Below, piece by piece: positions 44,221 through 55,273 of a DNA stretch of 64,000 bases. The notes beneath the pieces were generated by a model. The model was not told where the DNA came from. It saw nothing but the letters and a program-made list of their open reading frames with translations, and ran no database searches. Origin of the DNA: Astrothelium macrocarpum (lineage: Eukaryota > Ascomycota > Dothideomycetes > Trypetheliales > Trypetheliaceae); assembly GCA_021030915.1 (NCBI GenBank), contig JAGEMR010000055.1:1-64000 (forward strand), in the 5' to 3' direction. Within the stretch, counting starts at the first letter, position 1, and each line of letters opens with the position of its first letter. A program made the translations under genes and the position numbers.

Positions 44221-44887
44221 GTTCAGCTGATCGCGTGAGGAATGGTCAGAAGCAAATTCACAGAGGTGCAGCTGCAAGAACGAAAGGAGGGTTCGGTCCC
44301 GCGCCGAAGTCCGAACCGGTTTATATAGCTCCCGCAAGTGAGGGTGGAGGTCCAACGGACGGGAGAGCAGACGGCGGGCAGCGTTCTGGAACGGGAGAGC
44401 ATTGGGAGTGCGTGAACAAGCCCCTCGGCCATCAGATAGCGCCCCTTGCGGCTATGCGAAAGATGGCACGGTGGGCAGGCTGGGCGTGTGTGAATGGCGG
44501 CTGAAGAATTCCCCCGCATCCGCTTCACCGAAGGCCGGCAACAAGCGGTGCAAGCAGTGCAAGCGGTGCAAGCGGTGCGTCGTTCAATTAGAAATACCGA
44601 ACTTTGCTTCGCGCGCTGGAGGAGGATCAACTTAGCTCATCCATCCGCCGATGCGACGTTTCGTGCTCGATTGGAAGCCGTTGTTGCATGTTAAAGATGC
44701 AGCCAGGCAAAGGGTCCGGAGGAGTTCCACTGCCTTAGGTGCCTTACTTTAGCTGCATCACATCGTGCATCACAGAACGTAGCCAAACATTGAGTCGGCG
44801 TCATTGCTGCGAAGTACAAGCACGACGGGTGTGTACTCCCGCTCCGCACCAGAACCTCTCCATCCCATGACAGATGCCTGCCCTTCT
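44221..44887. promoter_or_regulatory. acetyl-CoA synthetase upstream region
   Basis: This 667-bp region holds the GNAT 3' UTR and the promoter of the acetyl-CoA synthetase. It is GC-rich and contains a 9-bp tandem repeat at 44542-44577. FacB-type binding sites would be expected for an acetate-induced gene, but I could not pick one out with confidence. Confidence 0.45.
44542..44577. repeat. four tandem copies of a 9-bp unit
   Basis: The unit caagcggtg occurs at 44542-44550, 44551-44559 (one substitution), 44560-44568 and 44569-44577. It sits about 325-360 bp upstream of the acetyl-CoA synthetase start codon. It could be a set of binding sites or simple replication slippage. Confidence 0.8.
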
Positions 44888-45811
44888 TCACTCCGTCACT
44901 TGAGCGGTTTTCACCATACAACGGATCACACAGTCGCTGTTTCTCATGACGAAACTGCCCTTTTCAACAATTCCGTGCTTTTTGTAGAGCGGTGCACCAG
45001 AGGCTGTAGCAGCGAGGTAGATGTCCTCTGAGGCTCTCCTCGCTTGATCAATACCCCATCTCAGTAGCATGCTGGCCACTCCTCTGCCCTGATATTCTGG
45101 GTGCGTCGCCAGAGAAGTGAGATCTATTGCCTCAGTTGTAAGAAAATCCTCATCCCCCCTTCTTTCATGGCAAGCGTTCCGCCTCTGGCACTTACACAAA
45201 TAGTCCTGCCTGTCACCCATGATCCTCATGCGTTCTGCCTGGCAGTTCTCTGTGAAATCTTTGAACGCTTCCTTGTCCATGCTGTCTGGCAGCTGTGTGT
45301 CATTTTCTTTGCTGCTTTTCGCCCGGACAAGCTGCTCAGCATTCTCTGCCGTTGACACTGTATCTATCGTCTCCTACTCATTCACGGGAGTAGATGTGAC
45401 CCAGAGCGCCGCTCCTACTGCCCTTGGCTTTTGCACCTTTGCTTCCCATTCTTGCTCTATCACACCTTCATTGATTTTCAATGTACCTTCTTCAGACATG
45501 TCCACTTCCCCTCTGAACCTTCCTTGCAGCTGTCCGATTTCCGCAGCGATCTCATCGACAAAATCACCAAGACTAGTCACATCATCTTCAACGTCGAGGT
45601 CTACAACTTTCAGGTGGCGAACGTGGGCATCCTTGGCGCGCTTGAGTGAGACACTAAGACGATGTCGTAAATGATCATAAGGATTGGCGGTGTCGAAGCG
45701 TGCCGGTGGGAAGGTGAGAAGCCTAACACCATCGTTTGCATAGGCAAACTTATTGACTATGAGGCTGGAGGCTATGTCATCTGGCGTAGCTGGCAAAAGC
45801 TTGAGATGCAT
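44888..45811 (-). CDS. GNAT-family N-acetyltransferase
   Basis: A Gcn5-related acetyltransferase that transfers the acetyl group of acetyl-CoA; the acceptor is unknown. Exons 45811-45386, 45331-45196 and 45123-44888 (54- and 72-nt introns) give 265 aa. The fold starts MHLKLLPATPDDIASSLIVN and has AVGAALWVTSTP at the central strand. The acetyl-CoA loop is LTSLATHPEYQGRGVASMLL (Q/RxxGxG/A type). A later strand is AAT-ASGAPLYKKHG. The 72-nt intron can be read through without a stop, but removing it restores the canonical strand leading to the acetyl-CoA loop. It lies in tandem upstream of the acetyl-CoA synthetase gene. It is otherwise typical of small fungal GNATs of unknown substrate. Confidence 0.85.
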
Positions 45812-46645
45812 GTCTGCACTCTGGACAAAAAAGTCAATGCCAGCCCCGCGTTCAATGAATCGAACTACAAATGTTTATAAAGTATCAGTAGACTGGTGAC
45901 GAGATTTCAGGGAGTCATTAAGATACGGATTGTATAACCCTTTTGCAATACGTAAAATTTGTAGGCAACCATATTTCGTGCTCTACGCGAAGACCATCAC
46001 GCATGATCATCGCCTGACTCTTTGCTGGAACTTATAGCTAATTGGTGTAGTTGGCCCACCCTGGGAGAGAGCGTCCAATCAATCAGTCAAAAGTCGTTAC
46101 AGCATTGCATCATGAGAAACGACCAGTCAAATTTAGTCGACGAATCGCATGACTGTTCACTCAGCGTGGAAAGCAATAATCATCAGATTTACCTTTCAGG
46201 AAAAATGTGCTTGCGTTTCGGTAGGCATTACGTGGAAAAGATGTTTGAAGCCATGAAATCTAAGGTACCAAGCACTCTCCTTCATGATTGTACATTGATC
46301 ACTTTTCTCCAGTCTCTATCGCTGAAGACTATGCATAAGCTTAAGCGATGATGAGAATCATTCTCAAAGCGCCAAGTGCGTCCCGTGCCTGTGTTCATTT
46401 GCGTCATTTGTTTTCGTGATTCATGCGGATCCAATTTTGGGAGTAATCAACAGCAGAACCAGGGCAAGTTTCAAAGTAGATAATTTTCGGCAGTCATGAC
46501 CATATCTCATTAAATTGACTAAACTAAGAGCTCAGTAAGTCATCCAAGAGCCAAACAAAAGCCACTCGAGAAGTCGAGGACCAGCTCGACGGATCTCAAT
46601 ACAACATGATGTGGCAAAGGAAGTTCGATATTAGATCTCCTTCCT
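45812..46645. other. intergenic region, GNAT 5' / orphan gene 3'
   Basis: This 834-bp stretch should hold the GNAT promoter and the 3' UTR of the orphan gene to its right. The 109-codon plus-strand frame at 46022-46351 starts with TTG and shows no motif, so I leave it out. Confidence 0.4.
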
Positions 46646-47620
46646 TCAACTTCGAAATAACCGAAATGGGCTTCTTGATCGACTGCGTGTATTACACAAT
46701 TCAAGCGTGATTCTGAATAGTTCCTTGCGTTCGGGAAGATTCTGAAAGGAATCAACATCTGGAATCGCAACGCCAGATGCCCTCGAGGCCTTTTCGACAG
46801 TATCGTCGAGTGGCCATTTGCCAAAGTGGAAGCAGACACAATTCGCATCGCACTTCTCATTAGGCATTTTGAATTTTGACATGCTTTCGAGGTAGTCTGC
46901 AAAAAGGCTTCGTACGCCAGCCTGCCCGATCTGCTGTTGGATGAATGCCCAGACAACTTGAGCCTTTGTTCCTTCTTTGCTTTCAAAATACCAAAGCCAT
47001 TGCCTCCCTCCAGAAACTAGTGAGTAGTTGGGACCAAGCTCAAGAACGCTCGGACGTTTACTGTCTTTTCCAGTCTCCTTCAGATGCTTGTCAGCGTGAG
47101 CAAAGAGCTGTTCCGCAACCACTCGGGCGTAGTCTGGAGTGATTAAAAATCCATTAGGGAGTCTGTTCTTCTCATCATTCTGAGTGTAATGATAGACTGC
47201 AGCAACGGTGGCAGTTCCCTTGGAAATACGAGGTGGTCCATCTACAAGAGGGTCGCTGTTCCATAAGAGCCAGCCATTGTTCGCGGAATAGCGACTGGGG
47301 TCTAGCTTGCCGCTGAGGAAATCATAATGCTTGGTAGGGGGAGGTAAATCCTTGGAAGACTTGGTTGAGGCTGGAGAGAAACTCACACCATTATCACTCG
47401 GATCATGCATCGAGCCACTTGGGGTTGCAGGAGTAACAGAGATTCGAGGAGATGGCGTAAGACCCTCTGGCTCTGCATGGAGTGAACTGCCATACGAAGT
47501 TGTCTTAGATTTGGTTGTCGTGGCCGTCTTTGCGATGGCTGAGCTCGGGCGTGCATCGGCCGTCTTCACTTCCCTCCGCCCCTCCTTGGCTGGATGAATC
47601 TCCTTTTCTCCCTCCGTCAT
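46646..47620 (-). CDS. orphan protein, probably a conserved fungal family
   Basis: I do not recognise this protein. From the ATG at 47620 the frame gives 324 aa. It continues upstream to a TTG at 47731 with protein-like sequence (GGGFDPDPIRESRSYETVSG), so the true start may be on an unseen 5' exon. The N-terminal third is Ser/Thr/Pro-rich. An ordered domain begins near HYDFLSGKLDPSRYSANNGW and includes LLWNSDPLVDGPPRISKGTA, YHYTQNDEKNRLPNGFLITP, VLELGPNYSLVSGGRQWLWY and a Cys cluster KCDANCVCFHFGKWPLDD. The C-terminus is RSRSRSPFRLFRS. There is no signal peptide or transmembrane segment. The aromatic-rich central domain suggests a folded unit with a specific ligand. Confidence 0.65.
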   Translation of the reverse strand: MTEGEKEIHPAKEGRREVKTADARPSSAIAKTATTTKSKTTSYGSSLHAEPEGLTPSPRISVTPATPSGSMHDPSDNGVSFSPASTKSSKDLPPPTKHYDFLSGKLDPSRYSANNGWLLWNSDPLVDGPPRISKGTATVAAVYHYTQNDEKNRLPNGFLITPDYARVVAEQLFAHADKHLKETGKDSKRPSVLELGPNYSLVSGGRQWLWYFESKEGTKAQVVWAFIQQQIGQAGVRSLFADYLESMSKFKMPNEKCDANCVCFHFGKWPLDDTVEKASRASGVAIPDVDSFQNLPERKELFRITLELCNTRSRSRSPFRLFRS

Positions 47621-48368
47621 ACTGAATGCACCGTCCACCGGCTGAATTTTAGACAACGAGCCAGAGACTGTTTCGTAAGATCGACTTTCGCGTATTGGAT
47701 CCGGATCGAAACCCCCTCCTGATGTCAACAAGAACCTTGGAGAAAAAGTTAGAGACGATCAAGAGCTTTCTTGGTGTCCGGCAGCAATGCCAAGCTGTCT
47801 GGCCTTCGGGAATTTGACTGCAAACCGCTACTTTATTGGAAAAGGAATGTTGGCTTTGTTGAAAAGCACTTTGGCGGCCCAGCAAAAACCGAATGCGGTC
47901 GACTGCCAAATGCGTATTATCCAAGGTAATTGAAATGTCGGATTTCTTAGTCGAACTTCTTGGTCGTGCCAGATTTTGTACTAGTCCTATCCGTGGGTGA
48001 AAAGAAAACTACGAGGAGGAACTTGGCAACTAAAAATACATGTCCGGTGCTCTTTATACTGGCCAAACAAAGACTCACCGGACTGTTTGTAGATGAGCCA
48101 CCATTGACTACTGCATTCACCGCTTTGAATACTTTTCACGTAAATGCCAGTCACATCAGAATGACACATAAAGAAGCAAAATCATGGTCCTTTGGACTAG
48201 ATTCGATTTCGAAGCGGAATGTAAAGTCTTCAGCCGTGCACCAATCGAAGCGTAGTAAGATTGTTGAGAACATGTACACTTATATACAAACTACTGTTAC
48301 AACTTTCTCCCTCCACTACCTACTAAGAGCCCCGTTTCCCCTTTCCCCCGCGTCTCTTTCCGGACATC
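47621..48368. other. intergenic region, orphan 5' / RXT3 3'
   Basis: This stretch of about 750 bp includes a possible 5' extension of the orphan gene (to about 47731 or beyond), its promoter, and the RXT3 3' UTR. A plus-strand frame at 47960-48571 begins with TTG and overlaps RXT3; I take it as a shadow. Confidence 0.4.
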
Positions 48369-51300
48369 CTATGCCACCCCTTCAACCACTTTTCCTTCAC
48401 TTCGGACTCCCAATTTCATCTCTCTCATCAACTTCATTCTCCCTCGCAATCTTTTTCTTCTCCCTTCCGCAGATTTCTCCTCACCCCTCCCGGTACCCTC
48501 ATCCACCCACTCGATCCGTAAGACCTTATAACTCATCCCATCGTGATTCCCACCCCACGCACGACTTCTGATTCCCCAGCTTGTCGTTGACGCGTACGTC
48601 TCCAGCGGCGGTAACACTAATATTGTGACGTGAAGATCGCGGTCCATCGGGGGTAGCACAGGTCCTGAGGTCGGGGGCTCAGTGAGCACATCCGCAAAGT
48701 CACCCTCGCCATCCCCACTATCATCCTCAGTGCTGTTGCTGTGGTTGAAGCGGTTCTCGAAGAGTAAGTCTGTGTCCACATCATCGCCCCATTCGCCACG
48801 GATCCAGCCGCCGTGGATGCAAGCTGCAAGCGCATCGGAATCGTCGGTGTAGACGTCAGTGCCCCAAATGCAGCGGCTTCCGCAAACGGCTTCACGCTGT
48901 TCTGCTTTGAGGAAATAACGGGGAATGCGAATGGTGAAGGTGCAGTTAGCTTGGCCGTCGAAGCGTGGTATTGGCCGGGGACGAGAGGTGTAGCCATGCT
49001 TCAGGTCGATGACAGAAGATGTTGTTAGGGCGGGTACGGAAACACGTGGATTGTAGAGTGCAGATCCCAGGTGTTTTCGCGGAAGGTGGGCGACAGAATC
49101 AAGGATTGGTTGCGAAAGGATGCGGATTTGTGGCTTCCGCGCCTGGTGGGATACTGAATTGTGCGCTTTCGGAGGATGGTGGTGATGATGCGGTGGAGCG
49201 TGGTGATGATGGTGCCCATGATGATGGTGAGGCTGAGACGGAGTAGAAAACATTGGTTGGTTTTGGTAGGGTGAATTGAATTTGAGAGGATTCAATGGTG
49301 TGTTACTTTGTGGCAACGAAGACGCCGATCCAGCAAAGAGTACTTCTTCATCAGGATGTTGAGCATGATGATGACTTTGTATCTGTTAGTATATGTCGAA
49401 CAAATGCGAAGTATGATGACTTACTGATGGCCATGGGTAGTGACATGGAAATGATGTGGCGGATGGCTGGTCTTGGCTCGCTTGCTCCCTCGTTGCCCCG
49501 AGAAAGCTGGAGTTCCCCTGCTTTCGCCGCTATCACTACCCATTCTATCTTCGTCCTTGATTTTACGGCCTCTTCGGCTACCGCGAAATACTTCTCTTAC
49601 GAGGTTCGCACCTTCCGACTCTGCATCAATGCCTGGATTCGTTCTCTCGGTCTCATCCAAAGCTCGCGTTGGCGTTTGACGACCGGGAGTCATGGTCCCG
49701 TTGGCAGTCATACCAGCAATAGGCGTGTTGCTCCCAACGCCGCTTCCAAGGCCCGAGAACATCCTTCCAAACTCGTGCTTCACTGCAGGGCCATCGCCAG
49801 GACCGGTCCGATGAGGTTGTGCACCCTGTACGGCTTGCGGCAAAGGAGAGCCGCGGGCTCTGCCTCGATTGAATTCAGGACTCACACCCAGCAAGTTTCG
49901 CTGCTGCTGAGATGACTCTTCAGCTGATGCCACTCTATTTTCGAACAACGGTGCACGGTTTTGCATGCTTGTTCCGCTATGAAGGACCGCTGTGTGGGAA
50001 TTTGGATTCACAATCCTTTCTGGCGAGCGGGCAGGACCGAACGAAGCACCCTCTGTGCGGTCGTTAAATCTGTCCAACGGTCTAAATTGTTTCGAATCAT
50101 CGGCAGATGATAATCGAGAGTTCAGAGCTTGGCCAGGTAGGTTCGGTCTCAAGATGTCCGAAGTGGTTTCCCGCGAGATCTGATCTGCCTTTTCCAACGT
50201 CGCGGGATTCCATTCGGGTTGTTGAGTTCTCGTATGAAATATATCTCTGAGATTAGTTGAGGCAAGCATTCGGTCCCGTGGAGGGCTGAAAGCGGACTGT
50301 GATGTAGATTGCATAGTATTAGCACGTCCTCTGGGAGTTGATGGGTTGCTAGGCGTTTCTCGAAAATCAACATGTCCAGCATTGCGACTCTGCCCTTCCT
50401 GTGACCTTTGGTTGCGTGACTGGTAGGTAGCATCATGAAACATGCGATTGACGTTGTTGTCATGACGGCCTGCTTGGGTGGGCGAGAAAGCGGGTTCTCG
50501 AAGGCCCGAGGGCTGGCTGTTTGGCCGAGGAGGAATCACTTCAGATGGGAGACGACTTTCAGAACGGTCAGACATATCGCTAGCCGGTGGTTGAAAGGAG
50601 CGAAAACCCAGCGCGGCTGAGTTTTGTAGGAGAGAAGACTGCTGCAGCCGCACCAACTCTGGAGAGTGAGATTTGGCACCAGACGCACGTCCGGGCGAGT
50701 TTACGACCCCTGCCGACAGCGTTCCCTCGGATTTAGAACCATTGCTATTGTATTGTTTCTCTGGTGAGGGATTGGCCCCGTACTGCCCAAAAGTGTTTGA
50801 AGGCCGGCGGCGGGGCGAAGGAGGTTGCATCGGTCTTGCAGAGCCTGCCAAGGCTGGAGCAGCTGCAACCGAAGGGTTTACAGGCAGATGATGCGGTGCT
50901 AAAGAATCCGAACCAAGCATTGAAGATATGGACATACTGCTGCTGGGCCGGTGCGCTGCGTTCAAAGCCGCGAGATCGCGCGCCGTTCCAAAGCTGGACG
51001 GCGGGGGAGGGGCGCGCGATAATGGGTTTGAAAATGTATTCGGCGCACTCGATTGCTGTGACGGAGATGGAGGCAACATGCCCCGACCGGCCAAGGAGTG
51101 AGTTGGAGGGGGTGGAGGAAGATCCAGGGGCCCTATACAATCGCGCACAGGTTAGAAGGCCCGTTCCTAGTTTTGCGCTGGACCGCAGCTACAAAGCGAG
51201 CTCACCTGCATGTTGATGCGATACTGGACCAGCCCCGAGGGATCGCCTCCGCGCGGGATCGAATGGATGCGACATGAAGTCGGCGACACTGGCGGCAGAA

Positions 51301-52058
51301 GGAGGCGACGAGTGGAGATGATGCGCGACTGGGAGCACGTGTCAGTCACGTTCCAAACGGGTTAGCGGAAGGCGGGGACGGAAGGTGAGCGCTAGCGCGT
51401 GCAGGGATCGGAAAGCCGCATGGTCACGGCATCGAAGCCGTGGCTTGGTCCAGCTGCTGACCAGGCCTTTTGCCTTGGATGGCCAGCACTTCACCAGCCT
51501 GCGGTACGGCCTCTGCGATAGCTTTCGTAGATGCTATGGGACGTCATGCGCATTTCGTGGAAACCTCGTTCCACGGTCGGCCTCGCATGACGACAGTGCA
51601 CGGACTAGAGGCAGCGAAGACGCGAACTGGTTGCCGTATCCAACATTTGGACATGACATGAAGTAATGCACATGTTGTTCATGACGACCCCGCGGTGCCA
51701 ATGTGTGTGCGCCAGACGGCTGCTGTAGTGAAGAGAAGAAAGCATTCCTCGATAGCTTACCTGGCGTATTTGCCCACACGCCACGTTCGCCAGGTGTACT
51801 CGCTCCACGGTCTCTATTGTGATGGGCATGGCCGTCACGTCTGCCGTGGTTGTTTGAGTTCATGAACGGATCACGTCGGGAGAATGGGTCGGCGGAGAAT
51901 GGAATGTGGACGGGGGCTTGTGACACTGGCGGCGGAGGGAAAGAGGGAAAAGCAGAGGAGGGTTGTTGCGGCGTCGGGCGACGACTAGAGTCGTGCGTGG
52001 ATTCTCGCTCTGGCGGTCGTGGCTGTTGTTGTTGAGGCTGCTGTCGGTGGTGATCCAT
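48369..52058 (-). CDS. RXT3: Rxt3, subunit of the Rpd3L histone deacetylase complex
   Basis: The histone deacetylation protein Rxt3, a nuclear component of the large Rpd3 co-repressor complex. Four exons, 52058-51761, 51328-51206, 51132-49425 and 49374-48369, join in phase to 1044 aa. The first intron is 432 nt, unusually long for this window; the others are 73 and 50 nt. Exon 1 has a Gln/Pro-rich start and VHIPFSADPFSRRDPF, typical of the family. Exon 2 contains FDPARRRSLGAGPVSHQH. A long Ser/Pro/Gln-rich region follows, with SPELVRLQQSSLLQNSAALG. The conserved C-terminal Rxt3 domain reads RIPRYFLKAEQREAVCGSRC, then IWGTDVYTDDSDALAACIHG. A His-rich block precedes it. It is head-to-head with BTN1. 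Confidence 0.9.
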
Positions 52059-52598
52059 TCTGGGGAAGCTGGTCCCAGGAGCAGCTGGGTGGACGCGCCG
52101 GTGGGGTTGCTTTGCACAGCGAAGCGGTCAGGCGAAGGTCGAGGCACAAGACATAATGAGCGTAAAGACGAGCGTTGGAGAAGACGAGATTGCGGTGAGC
52201 AGCAAGTCGCGGGGCAAAATGTAGCGAGGCACGAGACGACATGGGAAGGGCCACGACACGAAGCACGAGGGTAAGAGCTTCACATCTAACTAAGCAGGCG
52301 CAATCAAGGTTGTGCCGGCCATCCCTGCTGCACTCCAGTCTCCTGGGTCTGTCATCCCTGTCTGTGGGCCTGACCTCCGTCCCTGGCGCTCCGTCGTCTG
52401 TGATTGGCCACGATTTCCATCTCACGTGTTCTCAGGCCAACCTCTCACCCTCTCGTCCCGTCTCCGTCCAAACTTTCTACCCCGGCAGCAAGCTGAGAAA
52501 GGCCTCGTACAGCAGCGGCGAAGCATTTGAATATGCTCTGGCACCGCTTCCCTTGAGCAAATTCTATCTGTACGCCCGGCACAGTCTTGCTGTCGAAC
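52059..52598. promoter_or_regulatory. divergent promoter region, RXT3 / BTN1
   Basis: These 540 bp lie between the start codons of RXT3 and BTN1. A CCAAT box in reverse orientation (attgg) occurs near 52400. No other element can be assigned. Confidence 0.45.
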
Positions 52599-53988
52599 AT
52601 GGTGCTTCCTATACCTGGATCGCCTGCTTCCTCCATACCGTTGTACAAAGCCCGTTTGCGGGCAGTGTTCCATGGGGCTGACCTGAGAGTGTGTGCTGCT
52701 TTTTGGCTTTTCGGTAAGCTTCTGCTTCGAAGACTGGCATGCGTTGCTGAAGACAATGCCAGGCGCGGTGAACAATGTTCTCTATGTCATCATCCTGTCT
52801 GCTGCTCTAGACCTGGTCGGTCCGGTCGTGCCCAAAGGCGTCGTCCTTCTCGCCGATATCGTGCCCGGCTTCGCAGTCAAGCTCATAGCACCGTATTTTA
52901 TACATGTTGTGCCATATCATGTTCGCATTCCCGTCTTCGCCGCCGGATCCTGCGCTGGCATGTTTTTGATTGCTCTCACTCCAGCCTCGACAGCTGCTGG
53001 TTTCATCGCACTCAAAATGCTTGGAGTTGGTTTGGCCAGTGCTTGTAGTGGTGGAGGGGAGCTAAGTTTTCTTGGTCTGACACACTATTACGGTCCTTTT
53101 AGCTTAGCAGCGTGGGGAAGTGGAACAGGGGGTGCCGGCCTGCTAGGCGCTGGATTGTACGTCCTGGCAACGACTGTGTTTGGACTTGGCGTTCGCGTCA
53201 GCCTGCTTGCTTTCTCTTTCCTACCAGTCATCATGGTCGCAAGTTTCTTCTTAGTCCTGCCGTCAGACATTTTGCGCATCCCCCAAACTTCGTCATATCA
53301 GCGGATTCAGGAGAATGACGACAACGACGATGGCCGGAATGGATCTTTGCCGGAGCCGCCTGGCCTTCTGAGCCCACCACTGTCAATGCATGCAAGTTCT
53401 CTCAAAAATCCGCGCGCTATGTGGAAAGGCTTTAAGCAAAACTTGGCAAGGTCACGAAGCCTTTTCTGGCCGTATATGGTCCCGCTTCTTCTTGTGTACA
53501 TCGCAGAATACACCATTAATCAAGGCGTCGCTCCAACTTTGCTCTTTCCTCTAAAATCCAGTCCCTTCAACGAATATCGTTCCTTTTATCCAACGTACAA
53601 CGCCATTTACCAGATAGGTGTGTTTCTTTCGAGATCTTCGACCCCGTTCTTCCGAATCCATAATCTCTATACGCCGTCTCTGCTCCAGGTCGTAAATCTA
53701 GTTATCCTAACACTTCATGCTCTGCTCAATTTCATTCCGTCGGTTTGGATCGTGTTTGGCTTCACTTTCTGGGAAGGACTTCTTGGTGGCATCGTCTACG
53801 TCAGTACATTCGCTGAAATAACCGACAATGTCCCGCGTGAAGAGCGAGAGTTCTCCTTGAGTGCAACAGCAGTAAGCGATGCGGCCGGCATTTGTGTTGC
53901 AGGGTTCTTGAGCATGGCTTTTGAGGTATGGCTTTGCAGCTGGCAGGTCCGACATGGTCGTGATTATTGTCGAAAAGTGCTGGTTTGA
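52599..53988 (+). CDS. BTN1: Btn1/CLN3 (battenin) vacuolar membrane protein
   Basis: A polytopic vacuolar or lysosomal membrane protein of the CLN3 family, the orthologue of the gene altered in Batten disease; it affects vacuolar pH and amino-acid homeostasis. Exons 52599-52713 and 52763-53988 (49-nt intron) give 446 aa. The intron splits CAAFWLFG from AVNNVLYVIILSAALDLVGP, the first membrane segment. Other family blocks are SGGGELSFLGLTHYYGPFSL, GSGTGGAGLLGAGLYV and VYIAEYTINQGVAPTLLF. FYPTYNAIYQIGVFLSRSST carries the conserved cytosolic-loop to TM junction. The end, CSWQVRHGRDYCRK, is typical of fungal Btn1. About ten hydrophobic spans are visible. It is head-to-head with RXT3. Confidence 0.95.
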
Positions 53989-55273
53989 AGAAAGAAGTCA
54001 AATCGGAATCAACGCGTTTGGCCGGGGCCAGTACCTTGATCGAGGCAAGAGCTGGGTAACATGGTGGAACTCTTGTGGCCGCGTAGCTGCTTGGCCAAGA
54101 CTTCTCAATAGCAGCGGCAACAAGAGATGCAACATTAGGGAAACATATTGGCTCACAGCACGCTCGATACATCGCCGATTTTCGTCCCCATACCTCCTCG
54201 CATTCATGTTGCCAATCTCTCCACCTAGGTAGTGAAATGTTGCGTCCAGCATGATGATCAAAGTTGGGAAGCCCTGGACTAGCTCCTGAATCTAGAAATT
54301 TCGTCGCTACCTGACAAGCTGCTGATGTATTTGAGTAGCCCTTGATAAGATTCCAAGATTGACAAACGTCAGAGCGGCTAATTAAGTACGTCGACGTCTG
54401 CGCCGTACGTTCACGCTGAGCCTCATCTTCACCTATGTTCAGCTGACGATGTATTTTGCGGCTCACAATATTTCTCATTGCTGATTACTTTGAAGAACGG
54501 TCATGAGGACAAGGCTACCGTATCAAAACTGCATCGAATTGAGCCTGGAAGTGTTGGCGGTGTCTTGAATGAGACGGCATCCTTCTGCTTGAACGTCGAC
54601 CGCCTTATCGGCTTGGCAAGAATCTATCAGAGCGTATCAGACGTCTTCCAAAGTTGGAGGTCGACTTGGCCGCTGCCTGCTTCGCATTCATTAGGTTCGT
54701 GACCAGAAGCCCAGCACCGTGTAGCACATGGCTCTCGAACGGCGTATCATCACGAGACGAGACACAGATGCTGTCGTTGAGGAATACTTCGGTCTACCGA
54801 ATAGCGAATAGGCCAAGCACGGCAAGCGTCAGAGCTATTTTCATTGAGTGGAGCTGCTGGCACCTCACTTAGGAACGAAATGTCCGACGCGTCAGGTAAA
54901 CACTGACGGTCTTTAAAGTCACACTCCTAACAAAGACGCGCTAGTTCTAAACACAAAGGAAAAACGTTCTCCCTTCCCGCACATTCAATTTCTTTTGCCG
55001 CTTTTCACCCTGTCCCCGTCGAACGCGCAAACTCATAGACTGTCGTCCGCCAACCGTTCATGATCTTGGCAATACTACCTCGTCTCTGTTCCATCGTATC
55101 CCATACGTTTCTTTGGTTAGTCTGATTCCCATTTAATGTAGTTATCCTCAGAACACACCTCGTGAGGACCTCCAACTAATTCATTATGCAGCACTCTATG
55201 GACAGATTGGACAAACAAAAAGGCTAGTACTCCCTGCCTGCGCAGTAAGAACGTCGTGAAGTCTATACCTGTA
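53989..55273. other. 1.3-kb region with a possible secreted-protein gene or relic on the minus strand
   Basis: A 225-codon ATG-initiated minus-strand ORF (54478-53801) overlaps the end of BTN1 in antisense. Its upstream part contains several Cys residues and two N-glycosylation sequons. Further upstream, the minus-strand ATG at 54844 opens MKIALTLAVLGLFAIR, a signal-peptide-like start that meets a TAG at once unless spliced at the gtagac donor. I could not join these into one convincing model; it may be a decaying gene. The right part holds the promoter of the next gene. Confidence 0.35.

Noticed and set aside
46022..46351. 109-codon plus-strand frame
   Set aside because: TTG start, no motif and located in an intergenic region of minus-strand genes.
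47960..48571. 203-codon plus-strand frame overlapping RXT3
   Set aside because: TTG start, antisense to a well-supported gene and low-complexity end.
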